This document shows positions 12,901 through 24,736 of a stretch of 64,000 nucleotides of DNA, piece by piece. Each line of letters begins with the position of its first letter. The first letter of the stretch is position 1. Below the pieces are notes generated by a model. That model was given only the letters and a program-made list of their open reading frames with translations. It was not told where the DNA came from and searched no databases. The translations under genes were made by a program, and so were the position numbers. Origin of the DNA: Bartonella elizabethae F9251 = ATCC 49927 (GTDB taxonomy: Bacteria; Pseudomonadota; Alphaproteobacteria; Rhizobiales; Rhizobiaceae); the NCBI RefSeq assembly GCF_000518165.1, contig NZ_JADB01000002.1:202571-266570 (forward strand). Direction: 5' to 3'.

Positions 12901-15900
12901 TTCTTCACAAGATAAAAAAAATCTCCGCTCTATTGCGAGACGGACATGGCTTTATTATGCAACCTTTGTCAATGAACAAAACAATTATTTGCCTCCCGAT
13001 AATTTTCAAGAAGACCCTAAACCTCTTGTTGCCCAACGTACATCCCCTACGAATATCGGGGTTTATCTTCTTTCTGTTATTGCAGCACGTGATTTTGGCT
13101 GGATTGGTTTTGAAGAAACAATTACCCGTATTGAATGTACATTACGCTCTCTTGCAAAAATGGAAAAGTTCCATGGTCATCTCTATAATTGGTATGCAAC
13201 GGATACACTCAGACCTCTTTTGCCCACTTATGTCTCAACCGTTGATTCAGGAAATCTTGCTGGCCATTTGGTAACACTCTCTTCTGCTTTAAGGGAATGG
13301 GCTGAAAAACCGCATCTTCTTTTTCAAAGTGATCGAGAAGGCTTATCGGATGTTCTTATTATTCTTGAAGAAACGGTTAAAGAAATTCCAGATCATCAAC
13401 CAAGCCTACGCGCTTTACGCCACAGAATTGAAGAAAATATTGTTCGTTTTCATCACTCTGTCCGTACTTTTGTCGAACAAGAAAATACGATACCTTCTCA
13501 CATCAGGGATCTTTCACGTGCAGCCCACGATATTGAGCGCTTCGTCAATGAACTTGACCAAAAAATTCAAACGATAGAATCTGCGCGTGCCCTTTCTTGG
13601 GCTAAATGCCTTATTGAAACTTGCGACGCTTATCATCATGATGCAACAGCTCATTGTGATCCTGAAAAATTATGCAAAAAACTAAACAGGTTAGCTATAG
13701 CGGCAAGGCAAATAGCTTTTGATATGAAATTTGATTTCTTAGAACAGCCTAAACGGCATCTCTTATCCATTGGATATCGTGTTCAAGAAAACAAACTCGA
13801 TGAAAACTGTTATGATCTACTTGCTTCAGAGGCACGACTTGCAAGTTTTTTTGCCATTGCAAAAGGCGATATAAAACTTAAACATTGGTTTCATCTTGGT
13901 CGACTCCTCGTTCCTATAGGGTGGAAAGGTGCTCTTTTATCATGGTCTGGATCCATGTTCGAATATCTTATGCCATCTCTTGTGATGCACGAACCTTTAG
14001 GATCTCTCTTAGATCAAACCAATCGATTGATTATTCGTTGTCAAATACAATATGCCCATACACGGGAATTGCCATGGGGTATTTCAGAGGCTGCATTTAA
14101 TGCTCGTGATCATTTAATGAATTACCAATATGCTCATTTTGGTGTTCCAAGCCTCGGACTCCAACGTGGTCTTTCACGCAATGCTGTCATTGCTCCCTAT
14201 GCTAGCTTTCTTGCAGCACAATATGTGCCTCACAAAGCTGTAACCAATTTAAAACGACTCCGTGATCTTGGAGCTTTAGGAACATATGGTTATTATGACT
14301 CTATTGATTTTACCCCTTCACGCGTAAAAACAGGGGAAAAATACGCTATTGTGTGCAATTATTATGCGCACCACCATGGCATGTCTATCCTTGCTCTTAA
14401 CAATGTTATTTTTCAAGGACGAATGCGTGATCGTTTTCATCGTGATCCTGCTGTGGAAGCAACGCAATTGCTTTTACAAGAGCGCGCTGCTCATCTTATT
14501 CCTATGATTCACACCAAAGCTATTAATCGTATGCGCAATAAACCTGAAGCATTGGATGCCGCCCCTTTGCGCATTATTACAAACCCGCTGCTTAAACCAC
14601 GGGAAACTTTGCTTTTGTCTCATGGCTTTTATTCGACCATGTTAACAGCGAATGGTTCTGGTTATAGTCGTTGGCACGATTATGCGATTACGCGCTTTAT
14701 TCCTGATGCAACAGAAGATCAACAAGGGATTTTATTCTTCTTACGCAATATACATAGTGGACGGTGGTGGTCTGTGACCAGCGAACCAACACGCGTTATT
14801 GAAGAAGAAGCTGTCAGCATTTTTACGGATGAAAAGGCTGAATATACGAAAATGGTTGATGGTATCAAATCAACCCTTGAATGTCTTATTATCTCTGAAG
14901 GGTGCGGTGAAGGTAGACGTATTCAACTGATGAATACAACAAATAAAGACTGTCTTATTGAAGTAACCTCGTATGGTGAACTAGCGCTTGCAACAATGGA
15001 TATGGACCAAGCACATCCTGTTTTTTCACGGATGTTTATAGAGACGGAAATTGCTGAGGAAGGCAAAGCAATTTTTGTCAAAAGGCGCAAACGCGCACCT
15101 AATGACCCTGAAATTTATATTGCTCATTTTGTTTCCAGTACAACAGATACTCTCCAAGAAACAGAAGCTGAAACGGATCGCTCATTGTTTATTGGTCGTG
15201 GGCGCTCCATTCATCGACCCGCTGCATTTGACCGAAATGCTCGTTTCAGTAACAGTCAAGGTTGTGTACTTGATCCTATTATGTCATTGCGATGTCGTAT
15301 AAAAATTCCAGCCCATGGAAAAGCAGAACTTATTTTTTGGACTTTTGCGGCTCATACAAAAGAAGCATTGCATCATCATATGAAACATTATCGACAACCT
15401 GATATGTTTCAAAAAGAACTTTCAATGGCATGGACACGCTCACAAGTTGCACTGTATCAGAGCGGAACCTCGCTTAAAGAAGCGATTGTCTATCAAAAAT
15501 ATGCAACGCCGCTTATCTATCTTGATCGAACATGGCGTCTTCCTTCTGAAATATTAGCAAAAACACTTGGAAAACAGTCTGATCTTTGGCCCATGTCTAT
15601 TTCAGGAGACAATCCACTTTGTCTTCTTAGATTAAATAACGAGGGAAATATAACTGTGCTGCGTGAGCTCCTTAAAGCACATGAATATTGGCGTATGCGG
15701 GGGCTCATTGTTGATTTAGTTATTCTCAATGAACAAGCATTTTCCTATATACAAAATACACAACGCGCTCTTGAATGGGTATGCGAATCTTATCGACATC
15801 ACACACAAGAAACAGATGTACGCCAACATATTTTTACGCTTCGGCGTGATCAAATGAGTGAGCAAAGTTTTAAAACGCTTCTTGCATCCGCACGCATGAT

Positions 15901-18526
15901 TCTTGATGCCGAAAATGGCTCGTTATCTGAACAGCTTAAAAGGCTTGATGAGAATGATTTTGATCTCTCAATTCGTAAAAATGATCAAGGGGTTCATGAT
16001 CAATTAGACACCTTAAAATATAACAAAGGAAGGCAAGTTATAACACAAACTGAACAAAATCTTTTTGCTTCCATTGGTCTTGTGAGCCGACAAAAACTAT
16101 CTTTTCCCCCTACGACTGGAGAAGATTTAAAATATTGGAATGGTTATGGTGGTTTTAATCAGCATAATCATTATATCATACGTCTTCATGGACGTACCAC
16201 AACGCCGCATCCGTGGATTAACGTCATTGCTAATAACGGATTTGGTTTTCATGTTTCTGCTGAAGGTGCACTCTTTACTTGGGCTCACAATAGCCGTGAT
16301 TATCAATTAACACCTTGGGCCAATGATCCAACGTCTAACCGGCCAGGCGAAGCTCTTTATCTGGTTGATCGCCAGTCTTTAAAACGTTTCTCACCCGTTT
16401 CTGCTGTAGAATGTGATGAAAATGTTGTTTATGAGGCTTGTCATGGTTTTGGATTCTCAACTTTTAAGTCAACACATTCAGAAATCGCTTTAGAATTAAC
16501 CCATACACTTGATCTGGAGAAACCTGTTCGCTTTTCGCGTCTTATCCTCACGAATGAAGGGGAAAAGCCACGCAGTTTACGCCTTTATAATTATGTTGAA
16601 TGGGTTTTAGGTAAGACCCAAACAAAATATGCTCCCTTCATTGTTCTCTCTTACGAGTCTAAATGGGGGGCACATTTTATTCAAAATCCCTATCACATTG
16701 AAAAATATCAACAAGTGACATTTTTAACAGCATCCGAAATGCCAACCAGCACTACAACCAATCGCAGCGAATTTATCGGTGCAACGGGAACTGTAACACA
16801 TCCAAATGCGATCCATAAAGCTAGTGCACTTTCAAATACCATTGAAGCAGGATGTGATCCTTGTTCAGCATTTGCTTATGATATTGACCTTCTTCCAGGA
16901 CAAACAAAAGAAATCATTTTCTATCTTGGCAGCGCTGAAAATAGAAAAGAAGCTGAAAAATTACTCGATCAAGTACGTTCAAGTGATTTTGAAACTTTGC
17001 TCACACAACAAAAACAATATTGGAGTAATTTTGTTTCCCCACTCCAAGTAAAAACACCTGATCCCTCTTTTGATATTATGGTCAATCATTGGCTTCCTTA
17101 TCAAGTCTACGCATGCCGTATCATGGCGCGTGCTGCCTTTTATCAAGCAAGTGGTGCATTTGGCTTTCGTGACCAGTTACAAGATAGTTTGTCTTTATTG
17201 TTGCTAGAACCACAATTAGCCCATAAACAATTGTTAAACGCAGCTGCGCATCAATTTCTTGAAGGGGATGTGCAACATTGGTGGTTGCCTGAAACAAATG
17301 CTGGTGTTCGCACACACATTTCTGATGATATCGTTTGGCTTGCCTATGCAACAGCTTTTTATGTCAATACCACTGGCGATGATGCTTTTCTTGATACGCT
17401 CGTTCCTTTTATTGAAGGCGATGTTCTCAAAAGTGGGCAACAGGATGCTTATTTTAAACCCACTCAATCCTCAAAGGTTGCAACAGTTTATGAACATTGT
17501 GCTTTAGCTTTAGATCTTGCCATTAAACGTTGTGGACCTCACGGTTTTCCTCTTATTTTAGGTGGCGATTGGAATGATGGCATGAATTTGGTCGGCGCGC
17601 AAGGAAAGGGCGAAAGCACTTGGTTAGGGTGGTTTCTTGGGTGCACATTACAAGCATTCATTCCTTTAGCCCAAAAACGGCGTGATAACAGCCGTGTTGA
17701 AACGTGGAGTGCATATTTTGAACGTTTGAAAAAATCTCTAGAAAAAAATGCTTGGGATGGTGCTTGGTATCGACGTGGTTATTTTGATGATGGAACGCCT
17801 CTTGGCTCTCAAATCAATGATGAATGCCAAATTGATACCATAGCTCAATCTTGGGCTGTCATTTCTCAAATGGCACCGCTTGAGCGCCAAAAACAAGCTA
17901 TGGCCTCAATGCTTGAACGTCTCTATGATAAAAAAGGAAAACTTTTACGTCTTTTCTGGCCTCCCTTTGATAAAACAACCCTCGAGCCTGGTTATATAAA
18001 AGGTTATCCCCCTGGCATTCGAGAAAATGGTGGACAATACACCCATGGTGCTATTTGGAGCATTTTAGCGCTTGCTGAAATGAATGAAAGCGATAAAGCC
18101 TATCATTTATTTTCCACAATTAACCCTATTAATCATGGACAAGACCCTGAAACTTATCGTGTTGAACCTTATGTGATGGCCGCAGATATTTATACGGTTG
18201 AGCCTCATCGTGGACAAGGTGGTTGGACTTGGTATACAGGTTCAGCAGGCTGGTTTTATCATGCTGCAACACAAGCTATTCTTGGAATACAGCGTCAGGG
18301 AGATCTGTTGTTTTTAAAACCACATTTACCTTCTACTTGGCCAGAATATGAAATAAAAATGAAATTTTATGAGGCTGTTTATACCATTAAAGTCAAATGG
18401 GGATCTGAAAATACACTTCATGTTAATGGCAAAAAATATACCGAAGTTCATACAGGGATAAAGTTGGAAAAAACGGGAAAACATGAAATCATACGCATAC
18501 TTAAATCCTCAAAACAGAAAAGCTAA
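9941..18526 (+). CDS. ndvB: cyclic beta-1,2-glucan synthase (NdvB/ChvB type)
   Basis: At 2861 residues this inner-membrane enzyme is the expected size for NdvB/ChvB/Cgs, which starts, extends, trims and cyclises periplasmic beta-1,2-glucans from UDP-glucose. Membrane segments are visible at about 400-460, 805-855 and 925-975. Between the first groups lies the glycosyltransferase region, with the acidic motif TLDCDTRL near 622. Two Glyco_transf_36/GH94-type modules follow: one starts near 1570 ([16 protein letters not shown]), the other near 2065 ([10 protein letters not shown]) with the catalytic-Asp motif GGDWNDGMN near 2541, which fits the phosphorylase domain used for chain-length control. 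No glucan exporter (NdvA) or modification gene is adjacent. The frame is intact across 8.6 kb. Confidence 0.95.
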   Translation: MACTIPFIKYFFSQKKRKDHFINSDFALRAIYKVQEDLYDLGHDIASGKEILLPEYEGVEDFRKRLNENAKLILHAFYTSDFAARNDETIAPSAQWLIDNHYTIDKTIQQLRRNFPKSFIKQLPRSPQKAGIPRIFALTWLYIAHTDSSFSQETLTAMINGFQEVCALTIGELWALPSVMQMLLIENVRRLSVRIENARQMRHLASQVADKISLVENKTNLNSLFTQYKSFTADPTFSAHLFYRLRSASIDSTIALTWLEKQLESQGSNLESATADEHTRQAADGVTMGNIICALKAIDDVDWTVWFETVSCVDAILRKKSDFSEIDSHSRSIYRQVIEKISRFSSLSELEVAHKSVEMANTIFEDMPHYSSVGWYLVGDGRGIFEKACGYTPPLLIKWARAFYCLKLRVIAIPVSFLTLALLLAVYTVFQISGMTLWMSLCFTVLALFPAMDAAFSFFNTVVSWFVPSRQLIGYEYKEGIPKHARTMVVVPTLMTSRDDIDAHVHNLEVHYLSNPKGAVHFALITDWVDAPLRETQDDLDLLHYAQKGIDKLNGRYHRDEFPVFFLLHRRRLYNSGEKCWMGWERKRGKLHELNRLLRGDKNTSFYSPDPNLPMDCRFVMTLDCDTRLTPESVTKLVGKLNHPLNRPIFDPQSGKVVKGYSILQPRIIPSLTTGKKTSMFQRVFSTSRGIDPYVFAVSDTYQDLLGEGTFIGKGLYHIDAFEQALDGKVKENTVLSHDLLEGGYARTALVSSISVIEDYPTAYNIDVMRYHRWIRGDWQLLPYLFCCRQISFVTRWKMQDNLRRSLTPLMWLVAAFAGWALLPLKSAFIWQIFLLLSTFIAPILCVLKTFFSSNIDHSLRGHVQLIWNRTALTGADIFLKTTFLAHSAYFMTDAIIRTLYRMTISRQHLLEWKTSAATKSMSNSLRFYVFTMAPASLIGAVALTLPLFFGSFASFIALPFGIAWFFSPFIAWVVSRPSTFQDSLELSSQDKKNLRSIARRTWLYYATFVNEQNNYLPPDNFQEDPKPLVAQRTSPTNIGVYLLSVIAARDFGWIGFEETITRIECTLRSLAKMEKFHGHLYNWYATDTLRPLLPTYVSTVDSGNLAGHLVTLSSALREWAEKPHLLFQSDREGLSDVLIILEETVKEIPDHQPSLRALRHRIEENIVRFHHSVRTFVEQENTIPSHIRDLSRAAHDIERFVNELDQKIQTIESARALSWAKCLIETCDAYHHDATAHCDPEKLCKKLNRLAIAARQIAFDMKFDFLEQPKRHLLSIGYRVQENKLDENCYDLLASEARLASFFAIAKGDIKLKHWFHLGRLLVPIGWKGALLSWSGSMFEYLMPSLVMHEPLGSLLDQTNRLIIRCQIQYAHTRELPWGISEAAFNARDHLMNYQYAHFGVPSLGLQRGLSRNAVIAPYASFLAAQYVPHKAVTNLKRLRDLGALGTYGYYDSIDFTPSRVKTGEKYAIVCNYYAHHHGMSILALNNVIFQGRMRDRFHRDPAVEATQLLLQERAAHLIPMIHTKAINRMRNKPEALDAAPLRIITNPLLKPRETLLLSHGFYSTMLTANGSGYSRWHDYAITRFIPDATEDQQGILFFLRNIHSGRWWSVTSEPTRVIEEEAVSIFTDEKAEYTKMVDGIKSTLECLIISEGCGEGRRIQLMNTTNKDCLIEVTSYGELALATMDMDQAHPVFSRMFIETEIAEEGKAIFVKRRKRAPNDPEIYIAHFVSSTTDTLQETEAETDRSLFIGRGRSIHRPAAFDRNARFSNSQGCVLDPIMSLRCRIKIPAHGKAELIFWTFAAHTKEALHHHMKHYRQPDMFQKELSMAWTRSQVALYQSGTSLKEAIVYQKYATPLIYLDRTWRLPSEILAKTLGKQSDLWPMSISGDNPLCLLRLNNEGNITVLRELLKAHEYWRMRGLIVDLVILNEQAFSYIQNTQRALEWVCESYRHHTQETDVRQHIFTLRRDQMSEQSFKTLLASARMILDAENGSLSEQLKRLDENDFDLSIRKNDQGVHDQLDTLKYNKGRQVITQTEQNLFASIGLVSRQKLSFPPTTGEDLKYWNGYGGFNQHNHYIIRLHGRTTTPHPWINVIANNGFGFHVSAEGALFTWAHNSRDYQLTPWANDPTSNRPGEALYLVDRQSLKRFSPVSAVECDENVVYEACHGFGFSTFKSTHSEIALELTHTLDLEKPVRFSRLILTNEGEKPRSLRLYNYVEWVLGKTQTKYAPFIVLSYESKWGAHFIQNPYHIEKYQQVTFLTASEMPTSTTTNRSEFIGATGTVTHPNAIHKASALSNTIEAGCDPCSAFAYDIDLLPGQTKEIIFYLGSAENRKEAEKLLDQVRSSDFETLLTQQKQYWSNFVSPLQVKTPDPSFDIMVNHWLPYQVYACRIMARAAFYQASGAFGFRDQLQDSLSLLLLEPQLAHKQLLNAAAHQFLEGDVQHWWLPETNAGVRTHISDDIVWLAYATAFYVNTTGDDAFLDTLVPFIEGDVLKSGQQDAYFKPTQSSKVATVYEHCALALDLAIKRCGPHGFPLILGGDWNDGMNLVGAQGKGESTWLGWFLGCTLQAFIPLAQKRRDNSRVETWSAYFERLKKSLEKNAWDGAWYRRGYFDDGTPLGSQINDECQIDTIAQSWAVISQMAPLERQKQAMASMLERLYDKKGKLLRLFWPPFDKTTLEPGYIKGYPPGIRENGGQYTHGAIWSILALAEMNESDKAYHLFSTINPINHGQDPETYRVEPYVMAADIYTVEPHRGQGGWTWYTGSAGWFYHAATQAILGIQRQGDLLFLKPHLPSTWPEYEIKMKFYEAVYTIKVKWGSENTLHVNGKKYTEVHTGIKLEKTGKHEIIRILKSSKQKS

Positions 18527-18642
18527 AGGGCTTTTTTATTCTTGCCCAAAATCTTAGAGTTGTTATAGTTTTTCTCATTCCTATATGGATCTTGTTGGAG
18601 CACAATAATTTTAAATTCTATGAAACCGAAAGAAAGAGGATT

Positions 18643-19947
18643 ATGAATCATCCGGATATTGCCAAACGTGTTTACGATCATACTTGGAAGCTTGATCCTA
18701 TTATTCGTTCACTTCTTGATACGGATTTTTATAAACTTCTTATGGTGCAGATGATTTGGGGGCTTTATCCCACTGTTAATGTTACTTTTTCCCTCATAAA
18801 TCGTTCTAAAACAATACGTCTCGCCGATGATATTGATGAGGGTGAATTGCGTGCCCAACTTGATCACGCTCTTAGTTTGCGCTTTACAAAAAAAGAAATG
18901 ATCTGGCTTGCTGGTAATACATTTTATGGACGCAAACAAATTTTTGAACCGAATTTTCTTCAGTGGCTTGAGAATTTTCAACTCCCAGAATATGAATTAA
19001 CCCGCAAAGATAGCCAATATATTCTGCATTTTCATGGTTCATGGGCTCATAGCTCCATGTGGGAAATCCCAGCTCTTGCTATCGTCAGTGAATTACGCTC
19101 ACGTGCTGCTATGAAAAAACTGGATCGCTTTGCTCTTGATGTACTTTATGCACGTGCTAAAGCAAAAATGTGGAGTAAAGTTGAACGTCTTAAAAAATTG
19201 CCTGATATTAAAATATCTGACTTTGGGACACGGCGTCGCCATTCTTTTTTATGGCAGCGTTGGTGTGTAGAAGCTTTAAAAGAAGGCATTGGTGATTCTT
19301 TTACAGGAACTTCTAATGTCCTTCTCGCCATGGATACAGATTTAGAGGCTCTTGGAACCAATGCGCATGAATTGCCTATGGTCATTGCTGCTCTCAGCAA
19401 CAACGATGATGAATTACGCAGAGCTCCGTATCAAGTTTTGCAAGATTGGAACCGTTATTATGGTGGAAATCTTCTCATTGTTTTACCTGATACCTTTGGT
19501 ACAGAAGCATTTTTATGCGATGCCCCAGATTGGGTAGCAGATTGGACGGGCTTTAGACCGGATAGTGCACCCCCTATTGAAGGTGGAGAACGTATTATTC
19601 AATGGTGGAAAGAAAAAGGACAAGATCCACGTGAAAAACTTTTAATTTTTTCTGATGCACTTGATGTCGATACAATTGAAAAAGCCTATCATCATTTCCA
19701 TGGAAAAGTGCGCATGAGTTTTGGATGGGGCACTGATCTTACCAATGACTTTACAGGTTGTGCCCCTCAAGAAATCGCAACCCTTGATGCTCTTTCCCTT
19801 GTTTGTAAGGTGACTCATGCCAATGGTCGACCAGCCGTAAAACTTTCAGATAATCCTGAGAAGACGATCGGTGATTCAAAAGAAATACAACGTTATCTCA
19901 ATTTTTTTAGCAATAAACAGCGCGTTTCTAGACCTGTCAAGATGTAG
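18643..19947 (+). CDS. pncB: nicotinate phosphoribosyltransferase
   Basis: PncB makes nicotinate mononucleotide from nicotinate and PRPP, the entry step of the Preiss-Handler NAD salvage route. I start it at the ATG at 18643, preceded by a good AGAGGA, giving 434 residues, the usual size. The longer frame from the TTG at 18592 is less likely. Motifs include [12 protein letters not shown] (~25-36), FGTRRRHSF (~195-203) and the C-terminal [11 protein letters not shown] and KLSDNPEKT. It lies 116 bases after ndvB on the same strand; only a weak stem separates them. Confidence 0.95.
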   Translation: MNHPDIAKRVYDHTWKLDPIIRSLLDTDFYKLLMVQMIWGLYPTVNVTFSLINRSKTIRLADDIDEGELRAQLDHALSLRFTKKEMIWLAGNTFYGRKQIFEPNFLQWLENFQLPEYELTRKDSQYILHFHGSWAHSSMWEIPALAIVSELRSRAAMKKLDRFALDVLYARAKAKMWSKVERLKKLPDIKISDFGTRRRHSFLWQRWCVEALKEGIGDSFTGTSNVLLAMDTDLEALGTNAHELPMVIAALSNNDDELRRAPYQVLQDWNRYYGGNLLIVLPDTFGTEAFLCDAPDWVADWTGFRPDSAPPIEGGERIIQWWKEKGQDPREKLLIFSDALDVDTIEKAYHHFHGKVRMSFGWGTDLTNDFTGCAPQEIATLDALSLVCKVTHANGRPAVKLSDNPEKTIGDSKEIQRYLNFFSNKQRVSRPVKM

Positions 19948-20402
19948 TTTTGGTCTCTTTAAACAAATATATTGACTCATCCTATTAGTTCTATAAAGCT
20001 AACCTTTTTCTTAATCCTTGCAGGTCTGTAAATCGTTCGGTTTCTTGTCGAGCGGATTCCGCCTGGCTTTTCACATAGGCAATTTACTTACATAAGGTTC
20101 GATAAACAAAAATATGCACGAGGCACTTAAAAAGGCTTAACATGCCAAGAAAGTTTAGCGAAATTTACATGCTTTACAAAAATAAAGCCTTTTAATGAAT
20201 GTAATTTATCATCTTTTACAAAGTAACTTTTTAAGAGCTTTAAGGGGGGTGTACATAATTTTCTTTGCTTTTAAAAAAGCTTGTTATTTCATATGTATTT
20301 TGAATAGGGAGATGTTATATCTAATAAAACTTAAGGGGAAAGATTCTCTCATCATTCTAACAAATAAGTCAAAAAGAGCATCTCATAAAGTTTTTTATGT
20401 CA
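19948..20402. other. intergenic with a minus-strand coding remnant
   Basis: This gap of about 450 bases separates pncB from the DUF454 gene. Apart from the remnant at 19991-20089, I see only AT-rich sequence with short chance frames, including one on the plus strand at 20195-20452 that overlaps the DUF454 gene and lacks family features. Confidence 0.4.
19991..20089 (-). pseudogene. C-terminal remnant of an unidentified gene
   Basis: On the complement a stretch reads IAYVKSQAESARQ followed by ETERFTDLQGLRKRLAL and a stop at 19991-19993. The composition is that of a soluble helical protein and unlike the surrounding AT-rich noise. A stop codon immediately precedes the Ile, and no start or ribosome binding site is nearby. 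I read it as the tail of a decayed gene but cannot name the family. Confidence 0.35.
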
Positions 20403-20789
20403 TTATGAAGATGGACGTGTCACGATATAAACAGCAATCAACAATAATATAACGGCAACGAGTAAAAAAATCCATAAAGGAGGGTGTACCATCACGAAAA
20501 AGGATAATCCCCCCCCTGTCATACTTATTACTGCAAAAATTTTAACAAATGGAGAGATAGCTCTTCTTTCTTCCCATTGTTTAAGAGGGGGACCGAAAAT
20601 ACGATGATTATTCAGCCACTGATGAAAACGTGGAGAAGAACGTGTAAAACACCATGAGGCAATCAACAAAAAAGGCATCGTCGGCATAATAGGTAATACC
20701 ACACCGATAATGCCTAATATAACCATTACCCAACCTGCTATAGAGTAGCAGAGGCGTAAAGGATGTGATATCTTGAAATATTTCTTCAT
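20403..20789 (-). CDS. DUF454 (YbaN-like) inner-membrane protein
   Basis: This 128-residue integral membrane protein has an N-terminal pair of hydrophobic segments including GWVMVILGIIGVVLPIMPT, the DUF454 signature FLLIASWCFTRSSPRFHQWL with a following NHRIFGPPLKQWEE, and two more hydrophobic segments at about 82-122. Family members resemble E. coli YbaN; their function is unknown. The ATG at 20787-20789 is preceded on its strand by a purine stretch (GGAAAATAATACGAGAGA). It stands alone; the next gene on the same strand upstream is the last gene of the sit operon, whose terminator lies between. Confidence 0.88.
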   Translation of the reverse strand: MKKYFKISHPLRLCYSIAGWVMVILGIIGVVLPIMPTMPFLLIASWCFTRSSPRFHQWLNNHRIFGPPLKQWEERRAISPFVKIFAVISMTGGGLSFFVMVHPPLWIFLLVAVILLLIAVYIVTRPSS

Positions 20790-21019
20790 TCTCTCGTATT
20801 ATTTTCCTCCACGTAAAACTTTACACAAAAAATAGTATCTGTTTCACTGTTCATGTATTTGAATGGATAATTCCTCTCCACCATTTCCCCTTTCCACCAT
20901 TTCTATGTGTAAGTGTCTTTGACTTTCATAAGTTCCTTCAAGATACTAAATAGCTCTGCAATATGATAATCATTTTAAATGGTTTCAAGAAATAAGAAGA
21001 GATTTTAGAAAAGTAAAAA

Positions 21020-21053
21020 AATAAAAAGGCTGCAGAATAAATCAATGCAGCCT
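21020..21053 (-). terminator. terminator of the sit operon
   Basis: Read on the complement, AGGCTGCA (21046-21053) pairs with TGCAGCCT (21027-21034) and is followed by a T-rich run (TTTTATTTTTTT type). It lies about 160 bases beyond the sitD stop and in the correct direction for the sit operon. Confidence 0.75.
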
Positions 21054-21062
21054 CTTAATTAA

Positions 21063-21101
21063 GAATGCAGTGTTGGGGGGGGGAGAATACATACTGCATT
21101 C
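21063..21101 (-). repeat. perfect 9-bp inverted repeat around a G9/C9 tract
   Basis: GAATGCAGT (21063-21071) and ACTGCATTC (21093-21101) are perfect inverted copies around a 21-base spacer that contains nine G in a row (21075-21083). On the sit-transcribed strand the loop reads TCTCCCCCCCCCAAC. It lies between the sitD stop and the terminator, so it should be transcribed as part of the operon 3' UTR. Confidence 0.7.
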
Positions 21102-21213
21102 ATTTGCTAGACATTAGGAGGAAAAATAACCTAGCGACTCGACATGTAATTAAAATAAGCATGAGAAACAATATATAAAAATGCATGGCTGATATGCATG
21201 AATTTTATCACCA

Positions 21214-22119
21214 TCAAGTTTCTTGAACTGTATTTCGACGAAAGAAAATCATCATGAAAATGGCAATAAAAATCAACGTTAAGATCAACACAATTGTGGA
21301 AGCAGAATCAGAGCCGATAAATAAGCTGAGATAAATCCCTAAAAAACCAGAAAGAGCTGCAACAAGTATTGCGATCATTAACATAAAAGAAAACCGTTTT
21401 GTTACAAGATAAGCAATTGCTCCTGGCGCTATAAGTAAAGAAATCACAAGCACAATTCCAACTGCTTTCAAAGCTGCAACAATTGTAAGAGAAATCATTG
21501 TGAGAAGGGTATAATGGAGCAGTGGTATTCGCAATCCCATTGCACGACCTTGTACTGAATCAAAAATATACAGCATAAAATCGCGCCATTTTGCGCCTAA
21601 AATAAAAGTAACAATGGCAGAAATGATTGCTGTCTGGGTAATATCAAGCCAATTAACACCCAACAGGTTACCAAATAGAATATGATTTAAATCTAGGCTA
21701 CTATAGATAGATGTTGCCAAAACAAGTCCTAAACCAAACATGGATGAAAAAACAACACCCATCACTGTATCCTGTTTGATACGACTATTGCTTCCCAAAA
21801 AACCTGTTGTAAGTGCACAAACCATACCCGCAACAAAAGCACCGCAAGTAATCAAAGTCATTGTAATATTCTCTGGACGCATATGCTGGAACCAAGCAAA
21901 TGGCAAAGAAGCTAAAAAAGCTATCACCCACGGTGTTGTCATATAACCAACAACAACACCTGGAAAAACGGCATGGGAAATGGCATCTCCTAACAGGGCC
22001 CATCCTTTCAAAATAAGAAAACAAGAAAGCATTGCCATTGGAATAGAAAGGATCATAACAATAAGCATGCCTTTCAGCATAAAAGAAAATTGAAAAGGAA
22101 GTAGTAATTGATCAATCAT
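21214..22119 (-). CDS. sitD: manganese/iron ABC transporter permease (SitD type)
   Basis: This is the second permease of a metal-type (cluster 9) ABC importer, 301 residues with about eight hydrophobic segments. It carries the family pattern LKGWALLGDAISHAVFPGVV near residues 37-56, shared with SitC, and a hydrophilic tail. It is the last gene of a four-gene operon whose members overlap by four bases (ATGA), indicating tight coupling. It pairs with SitC to form the membrane channel. The exact symbol (sit, yfe, mnt, tro) depends on naming habit; the metal is Mn2+ and/or Fe2+ by family. Confidence 0.9.
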   Translation of the reverse strand: MIDQLLLPFQFSFMLKGMLIVMILSIPMAMLSCFLILKGWALLGDAISHAVFPGVVVGYMTTPWVIAFLASLPFAWFQHMRPENITMTLITCGAFVAGMVCALTTGFLGSNSRIKQDTVMGVVFSSMFGLGLVLATSIYSSLDLNHILFGNLLGVNWLDITQTAIISAIVTFILGAKWRDFMLYIFDSVQGRAMGLRIPLLHYTLLTMISLTIVAALKAVGIVLVISLLIAPGAIAYLVTKRFSFMLMIAILVAALSGFLGIYLSLFIGSDSASTIVLILTLIFIAIFMMIFFRRNTVQET

Positions 22120-22982
22120 GATAACATCAGACCTTTTTTTGCTGCATTTATCCGTAAACGCGCAGCAATATACCCGTGTTTAGGAGCAAAAATAAAAGCT
22201 AACATAAATAAGAATGCTTGAAAAAGCACGACAACACCGCCCGTTTGTGCATTCAAAAAATAGCTCACATAAACACCTAATACACTTGTGAATGTTCCAA
22301 TTATAACTGCAATAACCAAGATATTCACAAAACGATCACTTAAAAGATAAGCTGTTGCCCCAGGCGTGACTACCAAACAAATAACCAAAAATGCGCCAAC
22401 CGTTTGCATAGCAGCAACAGTACAAGCAGCCAGCAGTGTAAAAAAGAGAATCTTTAAAAACTTTACGTTCAATCCAATGGCACGTGCGTGTGTTTCATCA
22501 AATAAAGAAACAAGAAGATCTTTCCATTTCAAAAGCAATATGGACAAAGAGAAAAAACCAATAAAAGCTAATTGTATAATATCTGATGAACTTACGGCTA
22601 AAATATTTCCTAAAACAATTGTATCAATATTAACAGCCATTGGTTTTAATGATTTGAGAAATAATCCAAAAGCAAAAAAAGAAGAAAAAATGAGACCAAT
22701 AATGGTATCTTCTTTGAGTTTTGTCCGTTGATTAAAAAACAGCATAGCTGCTGCAGCAAGACCACCAGAAAAAAAAGCGCCAAGTGAAAAAGGTAACCCT
22801 AAAAGGTAAGCTCCTGCGACACCAGGAACAATCGAATGGGATAGCGCATCCCCAATTAATGACCAACCTTTTAACATCAAAAAAGCCGAAAGGAAGGCAC
22901 AAACGCAACCCACTAATCCAGAAACCCACATTGCATTTATCATATATTGATAGCTCAGTGGTTCAAGCAAAAAAGAAATCAT
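22116..22982 (-). CDS. sitC: manganese/iron ABC transporter permease (SitC type)
   Basis: This is the first permease of the metal importer: 288 residues, strongly hydrophobic, with the family motif [20 protein letters not shown] near residues 38-57 that contacts the ATPase. It is related to SitD, and the two presumably form a heterodimer. It overlaps both neighbours by four bases. The C-terminus ends in a short basic tail ([15 protein letters not shown]). Confidence 0.9.
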   Translation of the reverse strand: MISFLLEPLSYQYMINAMWVSGLVGCVCAFLSAFLMLKGWSLIGDALSHSIVPGVAGAYLLGLPFSLGAFFSGGLAAAAMLFFNQRTKLKEDTIIGLIFSSFFAFGLFLKSLKPMAVNIDTIVLGNILAVSSSDIIQLAFIGFFSLSILLLKWKDLLVSLFDETHARAIGLNVKFLKILFFTLLAACTVAAMQTVGAFLVICLVVTPGATAYLLSDRFVNILVIAVIIGTFTSVLGVYVSYFLNAQTGGVVVLFQAFLFMLAFIFAPKHGYIAARLRINAAKKGLMLS

Positions 22983-23809
22983 GCAACGTGCTCCACTTTT
23001 TCAATATTTTCACAAACTGCAGGCTGTTTTCTTCCCATGAAAACATTATTTTTTTTAGTGCCTTGAAGATCGAAAATATGGTGGTGCAAAGATCCTCCAA
23101 AAGTTTTCTCCAGATTTTCCTTTGTGAAGATTTTTTCTGTTAACCCAGAAGCTAAAACAGTTCCTTTTATTAAAACCGTATGATCACAAAATTCCGGAAC
23201 AGAGCCTAAATTATGGGTAGAGACCAAGATTACGGCTCCTTCTTTACGCAGATCTTGTAACAAAGCAATGATTTTATCTTCTGTTGTAACATCAACTCCT
23301 GTAAACGGTTCATCTAATAAAATAGCTTTTGCTTTTTGTGCCAAAGCACGCGCTAGAAAAACGCGCTTTTTCTGTCCACCAGAAAGTTCTCCAATCTGGC
23401 GCTTGGCAAAAGGCAACATATCGACGCGTTCCAAGGCAACACGAACAGCTTCATAATCTCGTGTTCTGGCATAGCGAAAGAAATTCATATGACCATAGCG
23501 CCCCATCAAGACTACATCTTCAACCAGAACAGGAAAATTCCAATCCACATCTTCACTTTGAGGAACATAAGCAATAAGGTTTTTTTTCAAAGCGACATCA
23601 ACGGGCAAATCAAACATGCGAATTTTTCCCTTTGAGGGGCGTACAAACCCCATAATCGCTTTAAATAATGTTGATTTACCGGAACCATTAACGCCAACCA
23701 ATGCTGTAATAGAACCCTTTGGACTTTCAAAGTTTACTTCGCGTAAAGCTGTATGTCCATTACGATAAGTTACCGTTACCCCTTGGGCGAATATTCCACT
23801 GTCCGTCAT
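22979..23809 (-). CDS. sitB: manganese/iron ABC transporter ATP-binding protein (SitB type)
   Basis: This is the ATPase that powers metal import, 276 residues. Walker A is [14 protein letters not shown] (~38-51), the signature is [16 protein letters not shown] (~141-156), Walker B is [12 protein letters not shown] (~161-172) and the switch His is in STHNLG (~195-200). All catalytic residues are intact. A C-terminal extension of about 30 residues after the ATPase core, rich in His and Lys ([20 protein letters not shown]), is common in this group. It overlaps sitA and sitC by four bases. Confidence 0.94.
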   Translation of the reverse strand: MTDSGIFAQGVTVTYRNGHTALREVNFESPKGSITALVGVNGSGKSTLFKAIMGFVRPSKGKIRMFDLPVDVALKKNLIAYVPQSEDVDWNFPVLVEDVVLMGRYGHMNFFRYARTRDYEAVRVALERVDMLPFAKRQIGELSGGQKKRVFLARALAQKAKAILLDEPFTGVDVTTEDKIIALLQDLRKEGAVILVSTHNLGSVPEFCDHTVLIKGTVLASGLTEKIFTKENLEKTFGGSLHHHIFDLQGTKKNNVFMGRKQPAVCENIEKVEHVA

Positions 23810-24714
23810 TGGCTTTTTACTCCCTCTAATAAGGCTTTGCTAATACGTCCACTCGTGACGCGTAATAAATCAATATAAGTGGGGACCTCACCATTTTTCT
23901 CACTGAGAGAATCAACATAGAGAACACCACCGTATTTAGCTCCTGTTTCTCTTGCGACTTGTTTTGCAGGGGCTGGAGAAATTGTGCTCTCAGAAAAAAC
24001 GGCATGAATATTGTATTTTCGAACCATATCAATAACATGCTTAACTTGCTGCGGGGTTCCTTGCTGATCCGCATTAATGGGCCATAAATAAAGTTCTTTT
24101 AGATCAAAATCACGTGCTAAATAGCTAAATGCACCCTCGCTGGTTACAAGCCAACGTTTATCTTGAGGAACTGCTGCCAATTCAGTTCTAATTGGATCAA
24201 TGGTGGCGCGAATCTTCTGCTTATAAATTTCAGCATTTTCTTTATAAATAGCAGCATGTTCAGGATCATATTTTACAAAGGCATCGCGAATATTATCAAC
24301 ATAAATCAAAGCAGAGGTCGGTGACATCCATGCATGAGGATTCGGTTTGCCACTAAAGGGGCCCTCACCAATTGTAATGGGTACAACGCCTTTTGAGACA
24401 ACGACACTTGGAACGTCCTTGATATTTTGAAAAAACTTTTCAAACCAAAGTTCTAGCTCTAACCCATTCCATAGAATAAGATTTGCGCCTTGTGCACGCA
24501 TGAGATCACGAGGGGTGGGTTGATATTCGTGAATTTCAGCACCTGGTTTTGTGATTGATTCAACATCAGCAGCATCACCAGCTACATTTCGTGCCATATC
24601 GGCAATAATGGTGAATGTTGTAACAGCTTTAAATTTACTAGCACATACCGCTAAATTGGGAGTAAGAAAAATAAAACTTCCCAAAATTAGAGTAAAAATT
24701 TTTTTTATATTCAT
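23806..24714 (-). CDS. sitA: manganese/iron ABC transporter substrate-binding protein (SitA type)
   Basis: This is the periplasmic receptor of the importer, 302 residues. An N-terminal signal peptide ([19 protein letters not shown] then NLAVCASK) lacks a convincing lipobox, so a soluble periplasmic form is likely. Expected metal ligands are visible: His in EIHEYQPTP (~62), His in [10 protein letters not shown], Glu in [10 protein letters not shown] and Asp in [10 protein letters not shown]. It is the first gene of sitABCD. The promoter region holds a Fur/Mur-like box at 24737-24755. Manganese is the likeliest substrate, with iron possible. Confidence 0.93.
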   Translation of the reverse strand: MNIKKIFTLILGSFIFLTPNLAVCASKFKAVTTFTIIADMARNVAGDAADVESITKPGAEIHEYQPTPRDLMRAQGANLILWNGLELELWFEKFFQNIKDVPSVVVSKGVVPITIGEGPFSGKPNPHAWMSPTSALIYVDNIRDAFVKYDPEHAAIYKENAEIYKQKIRATIDPIRTELAAVPQDKRWLVTSEGAFSYLARDFDLKELYLWPINADQQGTPQQVKHVIDMVRKYNIHAVFSESTISPAPAKQVARETGAKYGGVLYVDSLSEKNGEVPTYIDLLRVTSGRISKALLEGVKSQ

Positions 24715-24736
24715 TAAATTTCTCTTTATTTTTATT

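Larger units (their letters stand above)
20790..21213. other. intergenic holding sit 3' UTR hairpins
   Basis: This gap between the DUF454 gene and sitD holds the operon terminator (21020-21053) and a separate hairpin with a 9-base homopolymer loop (21063-21101), both listed separately. The rest is AT-rich and shows no gene. Confidence 0.5.

Noticed and set aside
12894..13274. 126-codon frame inside ndvB
   Set aside because: Out-of-frame overlap with an intact gene, no independent support.
18527..18560. terminator after ndvB
   Set aside because: AAGC/GCTT next to a T run gives only about four pairs, too weak to call.
20195..20452. 85-codon frame after pncB
   Set aside because: AT-rich, overlaps the end of the DUF454 gene, and has no recognisable features.
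22366..22731. 121-codon frame opposite sitC
   Set aside because: Antisense shadow of a membrane protein; Lys/Asn/Thr-rich translation with no family features.
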